Source of the DNA: Pseudonocardiales bacterium
GTDB taxonomy: Bacteria > Actinomycetota > Actinomycetes > Mycobacteriales > Pseudonocardiaceae
Assembly: GCA_019244165.1 (NCBI GenBank)
Contig: JAFATA010000040.1
Location: 1 to 64,000, forward strand
Length of the DNA: 64,000 bases
Direction of reading: 5' to 3'
Made by a program: the position numbers and the translations under genes. Each line of letters opens with the position of its first letter. Position 1 is the stretch's first letter. This document shows positions 54,441-63,345 of this stretch, piece after piece. The notes under the pieces are model-generated. The model was not told where the DNA came from, made no database searches, and saw only the letters and a list, made by a program, of their open reading frames with translations.

Positions 54441-55823
54441 TTACGTGCCCGGGGCGGGCGGCAGCGGAGCACCGTGGCCCGCCACGTCAGGCCCGCCGGC
54501 CGGCCGGTTGCACGCTCGCCCGTAGCGTTCGTGAGCGGCCTGCTTGCTCACCCCGAGCGACTGGCCGATATCGGTCCATGAGACACCACGCATGCGAGCC
54601 AACCGCACCAGGCTGGCGCGCCACCGGTCTACCACCCGGGCGAGGGCGTCCACCGCGGTCAAGGCCTCCAGGACCGGTTCAGCGCCGGCAGTGCTGGGGC
54701 TGGCAGTGCTCGACCACGGAGACTCGACGGTGGCCTCCTGCGGCAGGTACCGCTCGAAGCGCTCAGCGGCGTGCAGTGCCTCGTAGGTCTGCCAGGGCAA
54801 CGGCGTCGGGCCAGTGGGTGGGGTGCGTGGCGCGCCAACCTGCTCGTCCCGGTTTTTCGGCGGCCCATCGGCGGGCGGGAGCTTCAGATACACCCTGGTG
54901 GTGGTTCCCTGCGGGCTGGTGCGCTGCAGGACCAGGTCAGACAGATGGTGGACCAGCAGCAGGCCACGGCTTTCCACTCGCCGGGGCTCAGCCAGCGGGC
55001 GCTCGGACAGCGGGCCCGTGGCGCCGGGGTGCCGGACTTCGCACACCAGGTAGCCCCGCTCGGCCCACAGGCGCAGCGTGCCGGTCTGCGCGCCGGGAAC
55101 GACGCGAGCTACCAGCTCACCGACGATCAGCTTGAGCTCCGCGTGATCGCCTCCCAGACCCAGCCGCAGGGCGTGGTCGCAGGCGAACTGCGCGGCGAGC
55201 GCCACCTTGGTGGCGTCAAAGGTGAAACCAGGACCCACCACCGGGGAACCCATCACCGGAGAGCCCATCACCGGATAGCAGAGCCCCTCGGCAACGACGC
55301 GTTCGGGCGCGAAGCCGGTGCTGGCCCGCTCACCGCTGGCATCGATCAGCCGCGGATGGCAGGCTTGCGCCTTGGCAAGGGTCTGTGGGCCTACCCGCTC
55401 GGTGTCATAGGGGCACAACAGCGTGACCGGCCGGCCGGCGAGCGCAAGATTGATCAAAAATTCTTGTTGGGCGCAGACCGGGTACTCCTTGGCGGTGTGT
55501 CCGCTCCACCGGTGCTCGCCGATGATCCGCACTCGCCCCGAGGGGTAAGCGTCAACGAAAGCGCGCAGCACGTTGGGGATGATTCGCCCTGGGTTGCGGC
55601 CGGCGCGGGTCATGTCGAGCAGCCGGACCCGCTCGGCGTCGGTACCCAGCTCGGTGAGGATGAGCCGCAGGTTCGGGCCCGGCACGGCCAACGCCACGGG
55701 CTCACCAGCGGCCAGTCCCTCGCGGATGAACGGCACCGTGCCCCGCAGGTACTCCGCGGTGCCACGGTAGAACAACGCCGGGTGCACGAAATCCTCAGCC
55801 CAGCGCGGTGCCGGGGCGGTCAT
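54441..55823 (-). CDS. MEDS-domain / anti-sigma-ATPase / HTH regulator
   Basis: A 460-aa protein. Residues 10-170: MEDS (DcmR-type) sensory domain (FYRGTAEYLRGTVPFIREGL, then VALAVPGPNLRLILTELGTD, CPYDTERVGPQTLAKA). Then, after a six-residue repeat (PVMGSPVMGSPVVG), an HATPase_c_2-type ATP-binding domain (AACDHALRLGLG region, HAELKLIVGELVARVVPGAQ). C-terminal 50-60 residues form an HTH (MRGVSWTDIGQSLGVSKQAA, then HERYGRA), sigma-region-4-like. MEDS plus GHKL domains are known in actinobacterial stress kinases. ATG 55823 fits the family start MTAPAPRWAEDFVHPALFYR. Confidence 0.75.
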   Translation of the reverse strand: MTAPAPRWAEDFVHPALFYRGTAEYLRGTVPFIREGLAAGEPVALAVPGPNLRLILTELGTDAERVRLLDMTRAGRNPGRIIPNVLRAFVDAYPSGRVRIIGEHRWSGHTAKEYPVCAQQEFLINLALAGRPVTLLCPYDTERVGPQTLAKAQACHPRLIDASGERASTGFAPERVVAEGLCYPVMGSPVMGSPVVGPGFTFDATKVALAAQFACDHALRLGLGGDHAELKLIVGELVARVVPGAQTGTLRLWAERGYLVCEVRHPGATGPLSERPLAEPRRVESRGLLLVHHLSDLVLQRTSPQGTTTRVYLKLPPADGPPKNRDEQVGAPRTPPTGPTPLPWQTYEALHAAERFERYLPQEATVESPWSSTASPSTAGAEPVLEALTAVDALARVVDRWRASLVRLARMRGVSWTDIGQSLGVSKQAAHERYGRACNRPAGGPDVAGHGAPLPPAPGT

Positions 55824-56118
55824 CGGCCCCACACCCCCTGGAGCGTGATCATGCGGAGACGGCCACGGAAACCGACAACCAGCACCCCTATCACCTCGTC
55901 TCGACGCGACACGCAGCGGTGACCCACCAACGAATCGGTGGATCACCCCTCTACCGCGCCAAGCCCCGCCTCATAGAGTAAGTACTGACTCGGTCCGTCA
56001 CAACCCGAAGTCACCGTGATCACAACGAGTGGACGCCAGGACCGCATTCAGCCGCTGGTGGCCTAGGATTGCGCTCTCGTAGCACTTGGCCATCGGGGAC
56101 GCAGCTAAGGAGATGCCC

Positions 56119-56619
56119 GTGACGGCAATACAGGAGCTGGTGGAGCGCAACTCATTCCGCTCGGGTACCGGCCCTGGTCCGATGGCGTCTGCACCCAGTC
56201 TGAAGGTGGCGGTGGTGTTCTGCATGGACGCCCGGATCGACCCGGTCCAGCTGCTCGGGCTGCGGCCCGGCGAGGCGCACGTGATCCGCAACGCCGGTGG
56301 CGTCGTCACCGACGACGTCATCCGCTCCCTGGTCGTCAGCCAACGAAAGCTGGGCACCACCGAGGTGATGCTGATACACCACACCCAATGCGGGATGGCG
56401 ACGTTCACCGACGAGAACTTGTGGTCCGAACTTCAGGAAACGACCGGCCTGCGACCCAGCTGGGCGGTCGAGACATTCCGCGACGCCGAATCCGACGTGC
56501 GACAGTCGGTGGAACGGGTGCGGCGTAGCCCATTCCTGACGCAGACCACCGAGGTCCGGGGCTTTGTCGTCAATGTCGACACCGGCGATCTCGTCGAGGT
56601 CGCGCCGCCCCGACCGTGA
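56119..56619 (+). CDS. Beta-carbonic anhydrase
   Basis: A 166-aa enzyme interconverting CO2 and bicarbonate. Zinc ligands and catalytic dyad: Cys-x-Asp-x-Arg in VVFCMDARIDPVQLLG, His and Cys in LIHHTQCGMATF, and GEAHVIRNAGGVVTDDVIRS. The short single-domain form resembles the CanA group of Mycobacterium. AAGGAG lies directly before an ATG at 56113, too close, so GTG 56119 is preferred. It precedes mutY with GTGA overlap. Confidence 0.88.
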   Translation: MTAIQELVERNSFRSGTGPGPMASAPSLKVAVVFCMDARIDPVQLLGLRPGEAHVIRNAGGVVTDDVIRSLVVSQRKLGTTEVMLIHHTQCGMATFTDENLWSELQETTGLRPSWAVETFRDAESDVRQSVERVRRSPFLTQTTEVRGFVVNVDTGDLVEVAPPRP

Positions 56620-57479
56620 ACCCGGCCCGCCTGATCGCCTGGTTCGACGCCCACGGGCGGCAGCTGCCTTGGCGTGCGCCGGGGACCACGCCGTGGGGCG
56701 TCCTGATCAGCGAGGTCATGCTGCAACAAACCCCGGTGCATCGGGTCACCGGGGTGTGGACCGAGTGGCTGGCCCGCTGGCCCACGCCCTCCAGCCTGGC
56801 TGCCGAGACGCCAGGCACCATCGTGCGCGCCTGGGGCAAGCTGGGGTATCCGCGGCGGGCGCTGCGGCTGCACGCCGCGGCCACCGCCATCGCTGCCCAC
56901 CACGGCGACGTCGTCCCCGCCGATGTGGACGCGCTGCTCGCGCTGCCGGGGATCGGCGCCTACACCGCCCGCGCTGTGGCGGCCTTCGGGTACGGTCACC
57001 GGGTCTCGGTGGTAGACACCAACGTGCGCCGGGTGGTCGCCCGTGCGGTGCACGGCATGGCGCAGGCCGGGCCGCCGTCGGTCTCCCGGGACCTGTCCGA
57101 TGTGGAGGCCATGCTGCCTGCGGTGCGGCCCGCCCGCTTCTGCGCCGCCTTGATGGAGCTGGGTGCCGTGGTGTGCACGGCCCGCCAGCCGCGCTGCGCC
57201 GAGTGCCCGGTGGTCAGCGAGTGCGCCTGGGTGCAGGCGGGCCGGCCGGCCACAGCCACCCCCGCTCGGCCGGCGCAGCGCTTTGCCGGCACCGACCGCC
57301 AGGTGCGCGGGCTGCTGCTCGAGGTGCTGCGGGCGGCGGTGGACCCGGTGCCCCGGGCCCGGTTGGACGCGGTCTGGCTGGACGCCCCGCAGCGCGACCG
57401 CTGCCTGAGTTCGCTGCTGCTCGACGGCCTGGTGGAGCGGACCTGCGACGGCCGCTTCGCCTTGCCGGGAGAGCACTGA
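56616..57479 (+). CDS. mutY: A/G-specific adenine DNA glycosylase MutY
   Basis: A 287-aa base-excision enzyme. Catalytic helix-hairpin-helix (LPGIGAYTARAVAAFGYGHR, then VSVVDTNVRRVVARAVHG), iron-sulfur cluster Cys set C-x6-C-x2-C-x5-C in VCTARQPRCAECPVVSECAW, and a C-terminal DNA-recognition helix-rich part (RQVRGLLLEVLRAAVDPVPR). The C-terminal NUDIX-like domain that recognises 8-oxoguanine is absent, as in many actinobacteria. GTG start overlaps the carbonic anhydrase stop. Confidence 0.92.
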   Translation: MNPARLIAWFDAHGRQLPWRAPGTTPWGVLISEVMLQQTPVHRVTGVWTEWLARWPTPSSLAAETPGTIVRAWGKLGYPRRALRLHAAATAIAAHHGDVVPADVDALLALPGIGAYTARAVAAFGYGHRVSVVDTNVRRVVARAVHGMAQAGPPSVSRDLSDVEAMLPAVRPARFCAALMELGAVVCTARQPRCAECPVVSECAWVQAGRPATATPARPAQRFAGTDRQVRGLLLEVLRAAVDPVPRARLDAVWLDAPQRDRCLSSLLLDGLVERTCDGRFALPGEH

Positions 57480-57504
57480 CCTCGGCCGGGCAGCTCCGTT
57501 AGCG

Positions 57505-57684
57505 TCACCACAGGTCACCGCCAGTGAGCACGTACAGGAACGGCACCAGCGGGATGAGCGCGAAGATGCCCCAGGCGAGCTTTTCACCTCTGTTCAGGTC
57601 GCCGCGGGCGGCCAGGTTCAGCCACAGCAGCACCACGGCGATCGGGTGCAGGAAGCAGACGAACAATTCCACAACCTTCTTCAT
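57505..57684 (-). CDS. Small membrane protein
   Basis: A 59-aa protein from ATG 57684 with two hydrophobic stretches (LFVCFLHPIAVVLLWLNLAA and FALIPLVPFLYVLTGGDLW) separated by a polar turn (RGDLNRGEKLAWG). No family recognised. Convergent with mutY and divergent to the MhuD-like gene. Confidence 0.55.
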   Translation of the reverse strand: MKKVVELFVCFLHPIAVVLLWLNLAARGDLNRGEKLAWGIFALIPLVPFLYVLTGGDLW

Positions 57685-57769
57685 GCTTCGGGCAATACCC
57701 GTTTTCCCTCTCTGCCAGCGTGTCGCGCCGCTGTGCCTGGGGGGTAGGGGTGGCCGTAGGCTGGGCTGC

Positions 57770-58087
57770 ATGGCCATCGTGAAGATCAATGCAATTGAGG
57801 TCCCGGACGGTGCCGGGCCTGAGCTGGAGCGCCGGTTCGCGGCCCGCCACGGGTTGGTGGAGTCCGCCCTGGGTTTCCTCGGCTTCGAGTTGCTGCGCCC
57901 GGTAGCCGGGGACCATCGCTACTTTGTCTACACCCGGTGGGAAACCGAGGAACACTTCCAAGCCTGGCGCAACGGCCCGGGGATGGAGGCCCATTCTGGC
58001 GATCGAGCGAGACCGGTGGGCACTGGTTCCTCGCTGCTGGAGTTCGAGGTCGTGCAGTCCGCTGGGCCCTCCGGGGGTGCCCCCTGA
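57770..58087 (+). CDS. mhuD: Heme-degrading monooxygenase (MhuD-like ABM domain)
   Basis: A 105-aa antibiotic-biosynthesis-monooxygenase-fold protein: Asn 7 (MAIVKINAIE), Trp 66 and His 75 (HFQAWRNGPGMEAHSGDRA) coincide with the Asn7, Trp66 and His75 that bind and open heme in Mycobacterium tuberculosis MhuD (Rv3592). MhuD breaks heme and keeps the carbon and iron products. Position between mutY and clpC is the same as in Mycobacterium. Function is inferred from these residues and synteny. Confidence 0.85.
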   Translation: MAIVKINAIEVPDGAGPELERRFAARHGLVESALGFLGFELLRPVAGDHRYFVYTRWETEEHFQAWRNGPGMEAHSGDRARPVGTGSSLLEFEVVQSAGPSGGAP

Positions 58088-58118
58088 CGGAAGGGGGACA
58101 CCCCCGGGGCGGCTCGGG

Positions 58119-60647
58119 TCAGTCCGGGCTGGCGGCGCTGTCCAGGTCGACCGGGGGCGCGTCGGGTACCCGCAACGTCTTTGCGGCACCACGGAATACC
58201 AATCGAGCGTTCTCGGCGGGGCCTTCGCCGTCCCAGTTTTCGGCGTCCACGATGACGATCTGCCCCGGCTCGAGCTCACCGAACAGAATCTTCTCCGACA
58301 GCTGATCCTCGATCTCCCGCTGGATGGTTCGGCGCAGCGGGCGGGCGCCTAACACGGGATCGAACCCGCGCTTGGCGAGGAGTTTCTTGGCCATCGAGGT
58401 GAGCTCCAGCTCCATGTCCTTGCCGCGCAGCTGGCCCTCTACCCGGGAGACCATCAGGTCCACCATCGTGATGATCTCGTCCTCAGTGAGCTGGTGGAAG
58501 ACGATCGTGTCGTCGATCCGGTTGAGGAACTCGGGGCGGAAGTGCTTCTTGACCTCGTCGTTGACCTTGCTCCTCATCCGCTCGTAGGTCGAGCTCTCGT
58601 CATTGCTCGCCGCGAAGCCCAGCCCCACTGCCTTGGAAATGTCCGAAGTGCCGAGGTTGGTGGTGAAGATAATCACGGTGTTCTTGAAGTCCACCGTGCG
58701 GCCCTGACCGTCGGTCAGCCGACCGTCCTCCAGCACCTGCAGCAGCGTGTTGTACACCTCCTGGTGCGCCTTCTCGATCTCATCGAAGAGCACCACCGAG
58801 AACGGCTTGCGGCGGACCTTTTCGGTGAGCTGGCCCCCCTCCTCGTAACCCACGTATCCGGGAGGGGCGCCGAAGAGCCGGGATGCGGTGTAGCGGTCGT
58901 GGAACTCACCCATGTCAATCTGGATGAGTGCGTTGTCATCACCGAACAGGAACTGGGCCAGCGCCTTGGACAGCTCAGTCTTACCCACCCCGGAAGGGCC
59001 GGCGAAGATGAACGAACCGGAGGGCCGCCGAGGGTCCTTCAAACCGGCCCGGGTCCGACGGATTGCCTTGGACACGGCCTTGACCGCCTCATGCTGGCCA
59101 ATGATCCGCTTGTGCAGCTCATCCTCCATCCGCAGCAGCCGAGTGGTCTCCTGCTCGGTGAGCTTGAACACGGGGATGCCGGTCCAGTTCGCCAACACCT
59201 CGGCGATCTGCTCGTCATCGACCTCGGCCACGACGTCGAGGTCACCTGCCTTCCACTGCTTCTCCCGCTCGGTTTTCTTGATCAGCAGCTGCTTCTCCGA
59301 ATCCCGCAGCTTCGCGGCGCGCTCGAAGTCCTGAGCGTCAATAGCCGATTCCTTGTCCCGGCGCACCGCAGCGATCCTCTCGTCGAAGTCGCGCAGATCC
59401 GGGGGCGCGGTCATCCGGCGGATCCGCATCCGGGCGCCAGCCTCGTCAATCAGGTCGATCGCCTTGTCGGGCAGGAACCGGTCGTTGATGTAGCGGTCGG
59501 CCAGCGTGGCGGCAGATACCAAAGCGCTGTCGGTGATGGACACCCGGTGGTGCGCCTCGTAGCGGTCCCGCAGGCCTTTGAGGATCTCGATGGTGTGCTC
59601 GATGGTCGGCTCGTTGACCTGGATCGGCTGGAACCGGCGCTCCAGCGCAGGATCCTTCTCCACGTACTTGCGGTACTCATCCAGCGTGGTGGCCCCGATG
59701 GTCTGCAGCTCGCCCCGGGCCAGCATCGGCTTGAGGATCGACGCAGCGTCGATCGCGCCTTCCGCGGCACCGGCGCCGACCAGGGTGTGCATCTCGTCGA
59801 TGAACAGGATGATGTCTCCACGGGTGCGGATCTCCTTGAGCACCTTCTTCAGGCGCTCTTCGAAGTCACCGCGATAGCGGGAGCCAGCCACCAGCGAGCC
59901 GAGGTCCAAGGTGTAGAGCTGCTTGTCCTTCAGCGTCTCGGGCACCTCACCCTTGACGATGTTCTGCGCGAGCCCCTCGACGACGGCGGTCTTGCCGACA
60001 CCGGCCTCGCCGATGAGCACCGGGTTGTTCTTGGTGCGCCGGGACAGCACCTGCATGACCCGCTCGATTTCCTTGCCTCGCCCGATCACCGGGTCCAGCT
60101 TGCCTTCGCGGGCACTGGCGGTGAGGTTACGGCCGAACTGGTCGAGCACCAGGGAGGACGACGGGGTTCCCTCGCCGCGCCCTGAGCCGGACTCCGCGGG
60201 TTCCTTGCCCTGGTAGCCCGACAGCAGTTGCAGGACCTGCTGGCGCACCCGGTTGAGGTCAGCGCCCAGCTTCACCAGGACCTGCGCGGCCACCCCCTCG
60301 CCTTCGCGGATGAGCCCGAGCAGGATGTGCTCGGTGCCGATGTAGTTGTGGCCAAGCTGCAGCGCCTCGCGCAGCGAGAGCTCCAGCACCTTCTTGGCTC
60401 GTGGGGTGAACGGGATGTGCCCCGAGGGCGCCTGCTGGCCCTGACCAATGATCTCCTCGACCTGCTGACGTACCCCTTCTAGGGCGATTCCCAGCGATTC
60501 GAGTGCCTTGGCGGCGACACCCTCACCTTCGTGGATCAGACCCAGCAGGATGTGCTCGGTGCCGATGTAGTTGTGGTTGAGCATCCTGGCCTCTTCCTGG
60601 GCCAGCACAACCACCCGCCGGGCACGGTCGGTGAACCTTTCAAACAT
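58119..60647 (-). CDS. clpC: ATP-dependent Clp protease ATP-binding subunit ClpC
   Basis: An 842-aa AAA+ unfoldase. Two N-terminal Clp_N repeats ([20 protein letters not shown], then [20 protein letters not shown]; repeated [20 protein letters not shown]), first nucleotide site [23 protein letters not shown] domain [19 protein letters not shown], second site [20 protein letters not shown]. Works with ClpP; essential in actinobacteria. Start ATG 60647; intergenic region of 338 nt upstream carries the iron-box-like sites of the divergent gene. Confidence 0.97.
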   Translation of the reverse strand: MFERFTDRARRVVVLAQEEARMLNHNYIGTEHILLGLIHEGEGVAAKALESLGIALEGVRQQVEEIIGQGQQAPSGHIPFTPRAKKVLELSLREALQLGHNYIGTEHILLGLIREGEGVAAQVLVKLGADLNRVRQQVLQLLSGYQGKEPAESGSGRGEGTPSSSLVLDQFGRNLTASAREGKLDPVIGRGKEIERVMQVLSRRTKNNPVLIGEAGVGKTAVVEGLAQNIVKGEVPETLKDKQLYTLDLGSLVAGSRYRGDFEERLKKVLKEIRTRGDIILFIDEMHTLVGAGAAEGAIDAASILKPMLARGELQTIGATTLDEYRKYVEKDPALERRFQPIQVNEPTIEHTIEILKGLRDRYEAHHRVSITDSALVSAATLADRYINDRFLPDKAIDLIDEAGARMRIRRMTAPPDLRDFDERIAAVRRDKESAIDAQDFERAAKLRDSEKQLLIKKTEREKQWKAGDLDVVAEVDDEQIAEVLANWTGIPVFKLTEQETTRLLRMEDELHKRIIGQHEAVKAVSKAIRRTRAGLKDPRRPSGSFIFAGPSGVGKTELSKALAQFLFGDDNALIQIDMGEFHDRYTASRLFGAPPGYVGYEEGGQLTEKVRRKPFSVVLFDEIEKAHQEVYNTLLQVLEDGRLTDGQGRTVDFKNTVIIFTTNLGTSDISKAVGLGFAASNDESSTYERMRSKVNDEVKKHFRPEFLNRIDDTIVFHQLTEDEIITMVDLMVSRVEGQLRGKDMELELTSMAKKLLAKRGFDPVLGARPLRRTIQREIEDQLSEKILFGELEPGQIVIVDAENWDGEGPAENARLVFRGAAKTLRVPDAPPVDLDSAASPD

Positions 60648-60886
60648 TGTGCACTCCTGACTGCCACGCCATCATGGCGTAGCCGGTACTGGGTCAGACA
60701 GTCCGTGCCGCCACTGTAGCTCCCGGACGGTCCTGCTCGCTCCCGAACTACTGCCCGACTCCACCGCTGCAACGCGCTGCCGCTGGTCATGATTCCGCGG
60801 CGCGCGGCCTGTCCGCTTGGGGTGAACAAGGCCCGCTCTCCGCTCGGGGGAACAAAACCCTCTCGGGTGAGCCGTGGGTAGCAGAG

Positions 60887-60902
60887 GGTGCTCGTGAGCA
60901 CC
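60887..60902. promoter_or_regulatory. Inverted repeat in the clpC-fhuF intergenic region
   Basis: GGTGCTC-GT-GAGCACC is a perfect 7+7 inverted repeat with a 2-nt centre, located between the divergent clpC and FhuF-like genes, 8 nt from the first iron-box-like site. Possibly an operator for clpC stress control or a short hairpin. Nothing else gene-like lies in 60648-60985. Confidence 0.35.
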
Positions 60903-60910
60903 TTGAACTG

Positions 60911-60945
60911 CTAGGTTTGCCTAGCGTTAGGTGAGGCAACCCTGT
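60911..60945 (+). promoter_or_regulatory. Two candidate iron-regulator (IdeR/DmdR) boxes
   Basis: TTAGGTGAGGCAACCCTGT (60927-60945) matches 14 of 19 bases of the IdeR consensus TTAGGTTAGGCTAACCTAA. An overlapping CTAGGTTTGCCTAGCGTTA (60911-60929) matches 13 of 19. They end about 40 nt before the FhuF-like start, the usual place for iron-controlled promoters. Confidence 0.5.
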
Positions 60946-60985
60946 CTTAGAAAGCACGTCGGGACATGACCGCAGGGGAGAGGCT

Positions 60986-61957
60986 ATGTCGCACGCCACG
61001 GTGCCGGGCGGGGAGCCACCGGAGGAGCCCCAACCTCGCCGCGCGCACCCCTTGGCCGCTTCGGTGACGACGGTGGACCGTGCGGTGACGTTGCTGTCTT
61101 TCCGGCTCCTCGGGGGGCTCCCACCGGCGGAGCAGGCCATAAGGCCACTGCCGGCGGAGCCGGCAATCAGACCACTGCCGGCGCCCCGCTCGCCGCAGCG
61201 GGCTGCCCCGTGGATCGGGTGTGACCACGCCCTGTCCGATCCCGACTTCTTCCCACGGTGGCGAGCGAAGGTCGCGGAACGGTTGGCCGAGCAGCAGTCC
61301 CCCGTGGTCGGCAAGACCCACGTCCCGGAGAAGACCACCGGCGGCTACGTCCTGCAGTGGTATCTGATCATCCCGACCTACCTCGGCGCGCTGTTGTTTC
61401 ACTCCGCCCGGCGGGTGCCCACGCTGTCGCCGCGGCAGCTCAGCTTCCGGCTCGACCTGGGGGTGCTGCGGGAGGTGGCACTGCGCCCGGGCCGCTTCTG
61501 GTGCCTACCCGATGACCCCGACGCTGACCATCCCGATGCCGTGCTGGTGCCCGATGAGGTGGTGTTGGGGACGATCCTGCGCCGCCAGGTGATTGCGCAC
61601 GCCAGCCACTTCCTCGCCGTCTATGACCCGCAGGTGCGCTTCGGGCACCGCACGCAGTGGGCGGCGGTCACCGACGTGCTGGATAGCGGCCTACTGTTGG
61701 CGGGGCGATCGTTCGGATCACCGCAGGCCGGTGCGGCCGACGCGCGGCTGGTGCTCGCCGACGGCGCGAAACCGCTTACCTCGGCCTCGACGATCTGCCA
61801 GGTGACCGATAGCCGTGGGCGCACGCACTGGACCCGGCGGCGCGGCTCATGCTGCTTTCTCTACGCGCTGCCCGGGGTCGAGCGTCCCTGCGCCAGCTGC
61901 CCGCGGATCAACAACAGGGAACGGGCCCGTATCTTCGGCGCGCGCGAGTCGGCCTGA
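60986..61957 (+). CDS. FhuF-like siderophore-iron reductase
   Basis: A 323-aa protein with a C-terminal 2Fe-2S site: GSCCFLYALPGVERPCASCP holds a C-C-x10-C-x2-C set, the signature of FhuF/siderophore ferric reductases. The middle has YVLQWYLIIPTYLGALLFHS and LREVALRPGRFWCLPDD. Reduces ferric iron on siderophores in the cytosol. Iron-box-like sequence lies just upstream. The role agrees with the MhuD-like gene nearby. Confidence 0.8.
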   Translation: MSHATVPGGEPPEEPQPRRAHPLAASVTTVDRAVTLLSFRLLGGLPPAEQAIRPLPAEPAIRPLPAPRSPQRAAPWIGCDHALSDPDFFPRWRAKVAERLAEQQSPVVGKTHVPEKTTGGYVLQWYLIIPTYLGALLFHSARRVPTLSPRQLSFRLDLGVLREVALRPGRFWCLPDDPDADHPDAVLVPDEVVLGTILRRQVIAHASHFLAVYDPQVRFGHRTQWAAVTDVLDSGLLLAGRSFGSPQAGAADARLVLADGAKPLTSASTICQVTDSRGRTHWTRRRGSCCFLYALPGVERPCASCPRINNRERARIFGARESA

Positions 61958-61989
61958 ACCCACGTCTGAACCCACGTCTGAACCCACGT
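61954..61989. repeat. 12-nt repeat, three copies, at the FhuF stop
   Basis: CTGAACCCACGT is repeated three times without spacers. The first copy contains the TGA stop of the FhuF-like gene (61955-61957). Each unit keeps length 12, so extra copies would not alter the gene. Likely replication slippage; a reporter of strain variation. Confidence 0.7.
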
Positions 61990-62090
61990 CCGGGGCGGCG
62001 AACGAACCGCCGGTACGACCTGCACGTTTATTGGGATGCGGGTAACTGCGCCCGCGAAGTGTTCGTGCTTCGAGGGAGGGGAGCCGTCTC

Positions 62091-62597
62091 ATGGTGAGCT
62101 TGGTGAAGGGTTTGGCGGGCAAGCCCGCACATGCGCCGCTGACTGATATCGGCATCGGCGCCTACACCACTGGTGTCGCGATGCTCGTGGCTGGCGCAGC
62201 CGGTTTTCAGCACGCCGTGATGGCCACCGCGTCGGTGATCACGATCGCGGTCGGACTCATCGCCGCCATACCGACCATCATCACCGGCCTGGTGGACCTG
62301 TTCGGTATTCCCGCAGATGCGCCTGCCCGCACCCTGGGATGGTGGCATCTGACCCTAATGTCCAGCGCCACCGGGATGTTCGCCGGAACGTTCCGGTTGC
62401 AGTTGGAGGGGTACTCCAGCGGCAAGATCATCACGTCGGCCGTGATTCTCGGGGTCATCTCCTGGGTGCTGCTGGTGGTCGGCGGCTACCTCGGCGGCTC
62501 GCTCACCTACGTCTACGGAGTCCGGGTACTCAAGCTTCCCCGCGCGGCTATGGCTGATGCGCTCATTCCCGGCCGCACCGGCCATACCGACTACTAA
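62091..62597 (+). CDS. DUF2231 membrane protein
   Basis: A 168-aa protein with about four membrane helices (GVAMLVAGAAGFQHAVMATA, ASVITIAVGLIAAIPTIITG, then two more up to about residue 145). DUF2231 family, function unknown, often near redox or heme proteins. GGGAGGGGAG precedes ATG 62091. Ends 102 nt before the convergent lsr2 gene. Confidence 0.8.
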   Translation: MVSLVKGLAGKPAHAPLTDIGIGAYTTGVAMLVAGAAGFQHAVMATASVITIAVGLIAAIPTIITGLVDLFGIPADAPARTLGWWHLTLMSSATGMFAGTFRLQLEGYSSGKIITSAVILGVISWVLLVVGGYLGGSLTYVYGVRVLKLPRAAMADALIPGRTGHTDY

Positions 62598-62655
62598 CGC
62601 TCCTGGATCCGGTCGGCGGCCAGGCCCGATAGATAAGAACGTGCAGCACCATAAC

Positions 62656-62689
62656 GCACCGGTGCCGTCCCGACCGACGGCACCGGTGC
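62656..62689 (-). terminator. Strong hairpin 3' of lsr2
   Basis: A perfect 14-bp stem (GCACCGGTGCCGTC with its reverse complement) with a 6-nt loop lies 10 nt after the lsr2 stop and between two convergent genes. No U-run is clear in either direction, but the stem stability suggests a bidirectional terminator. Confidence 0.8.
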
Positions 62690-62699
62690 ATACCGGGCC

Positions 62700-63047
62700 T
62701 CAGTTCCCCTTGTGGTAAGCATCCAACACTTCGGCTGGGATGCGGCCACGATCTGAGACGTTGTAACCGTTCTTGCGGGCCCACTCGCGGATCGCGGCGT
62801 TCTGTTCGCGGTCCACCGATGCCCGACCAGCGCCACTAGCCCGACGAGCCGGACCTGTGACCTTGCGCCGTCCGCCCGCTTTGCGAGCGTTACTGACATA
62901 CTCGGCCAGTGAGCCACGCAGCTTCCCCGCGTTACCCGACGACAGATCAATCTCGTAAGACACGCCGTCGATACCGAACTCGACGGTCTCTTCGGCAGTA
63001 CCTCCATCGAGGTCATCGACCAAGGTTACGGTGACCTTCTGCGCCAT
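62700..63047 (-). CDS. lsr2: Nucleoid-associated protein Lsr2
   Basis: A 115-aa xenogeneic silencer: N-terminal oligomerisation domain ([33 protein letters not shown]), flexible linker ([20 protein letters not shown]), and C-terminal DNA-binding domain ([20 protein letters not shown]) with the RGR AT-hook-like motif. Binds AT-rich DNA. Located between clpC and coaX as in Mycobacterium. Confidence 0.96.
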   Translation of the reverse strand: MAQKVTVTLVDDLDGGTAEETVEFGIDGVSYEIDLSSGNAGKLRGSLAEYVSNARKAGGRRKVTGPARRASGAGRASVDREQNAAIREWARKNGYNVSDRGRIPAEVLDAYHKGN

Positions 63048-63345
63048 GCGCGTCGTCCTCCCTCAAGGACGTGGTGGACGGAGCCATCGCACGACGACTC
63101 CCAACGACAACAAGTAGGTTAGCCCATTTCCGGGAGGATGGCGAAATCGACTCGCCGCCCAGTGCGCTCATTGTGGTCGTACCAGCGGAAACGCCGATCG
63201 CCTCGCGGATACCTCAACCCATGAGCGCCATGCGCAGCCGGTCGGTCCCCCATTCCCATGCCGCAAGAGCTACTCGCCACGCATGCTCGGCCAGTTTCTC
63301 GGCCACGCTTGTGAGCGCGGAACGGCGTTCGGACCTATTCGGCAC

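Noticed and set aside
58494-60185. 563-codon open frame on the plus strand inside clpC
   Set aside because: It is entirely antisense to ClpC, whose domains are all in frame on the minus strand. GC-rich third positions leave long open antisense frames.
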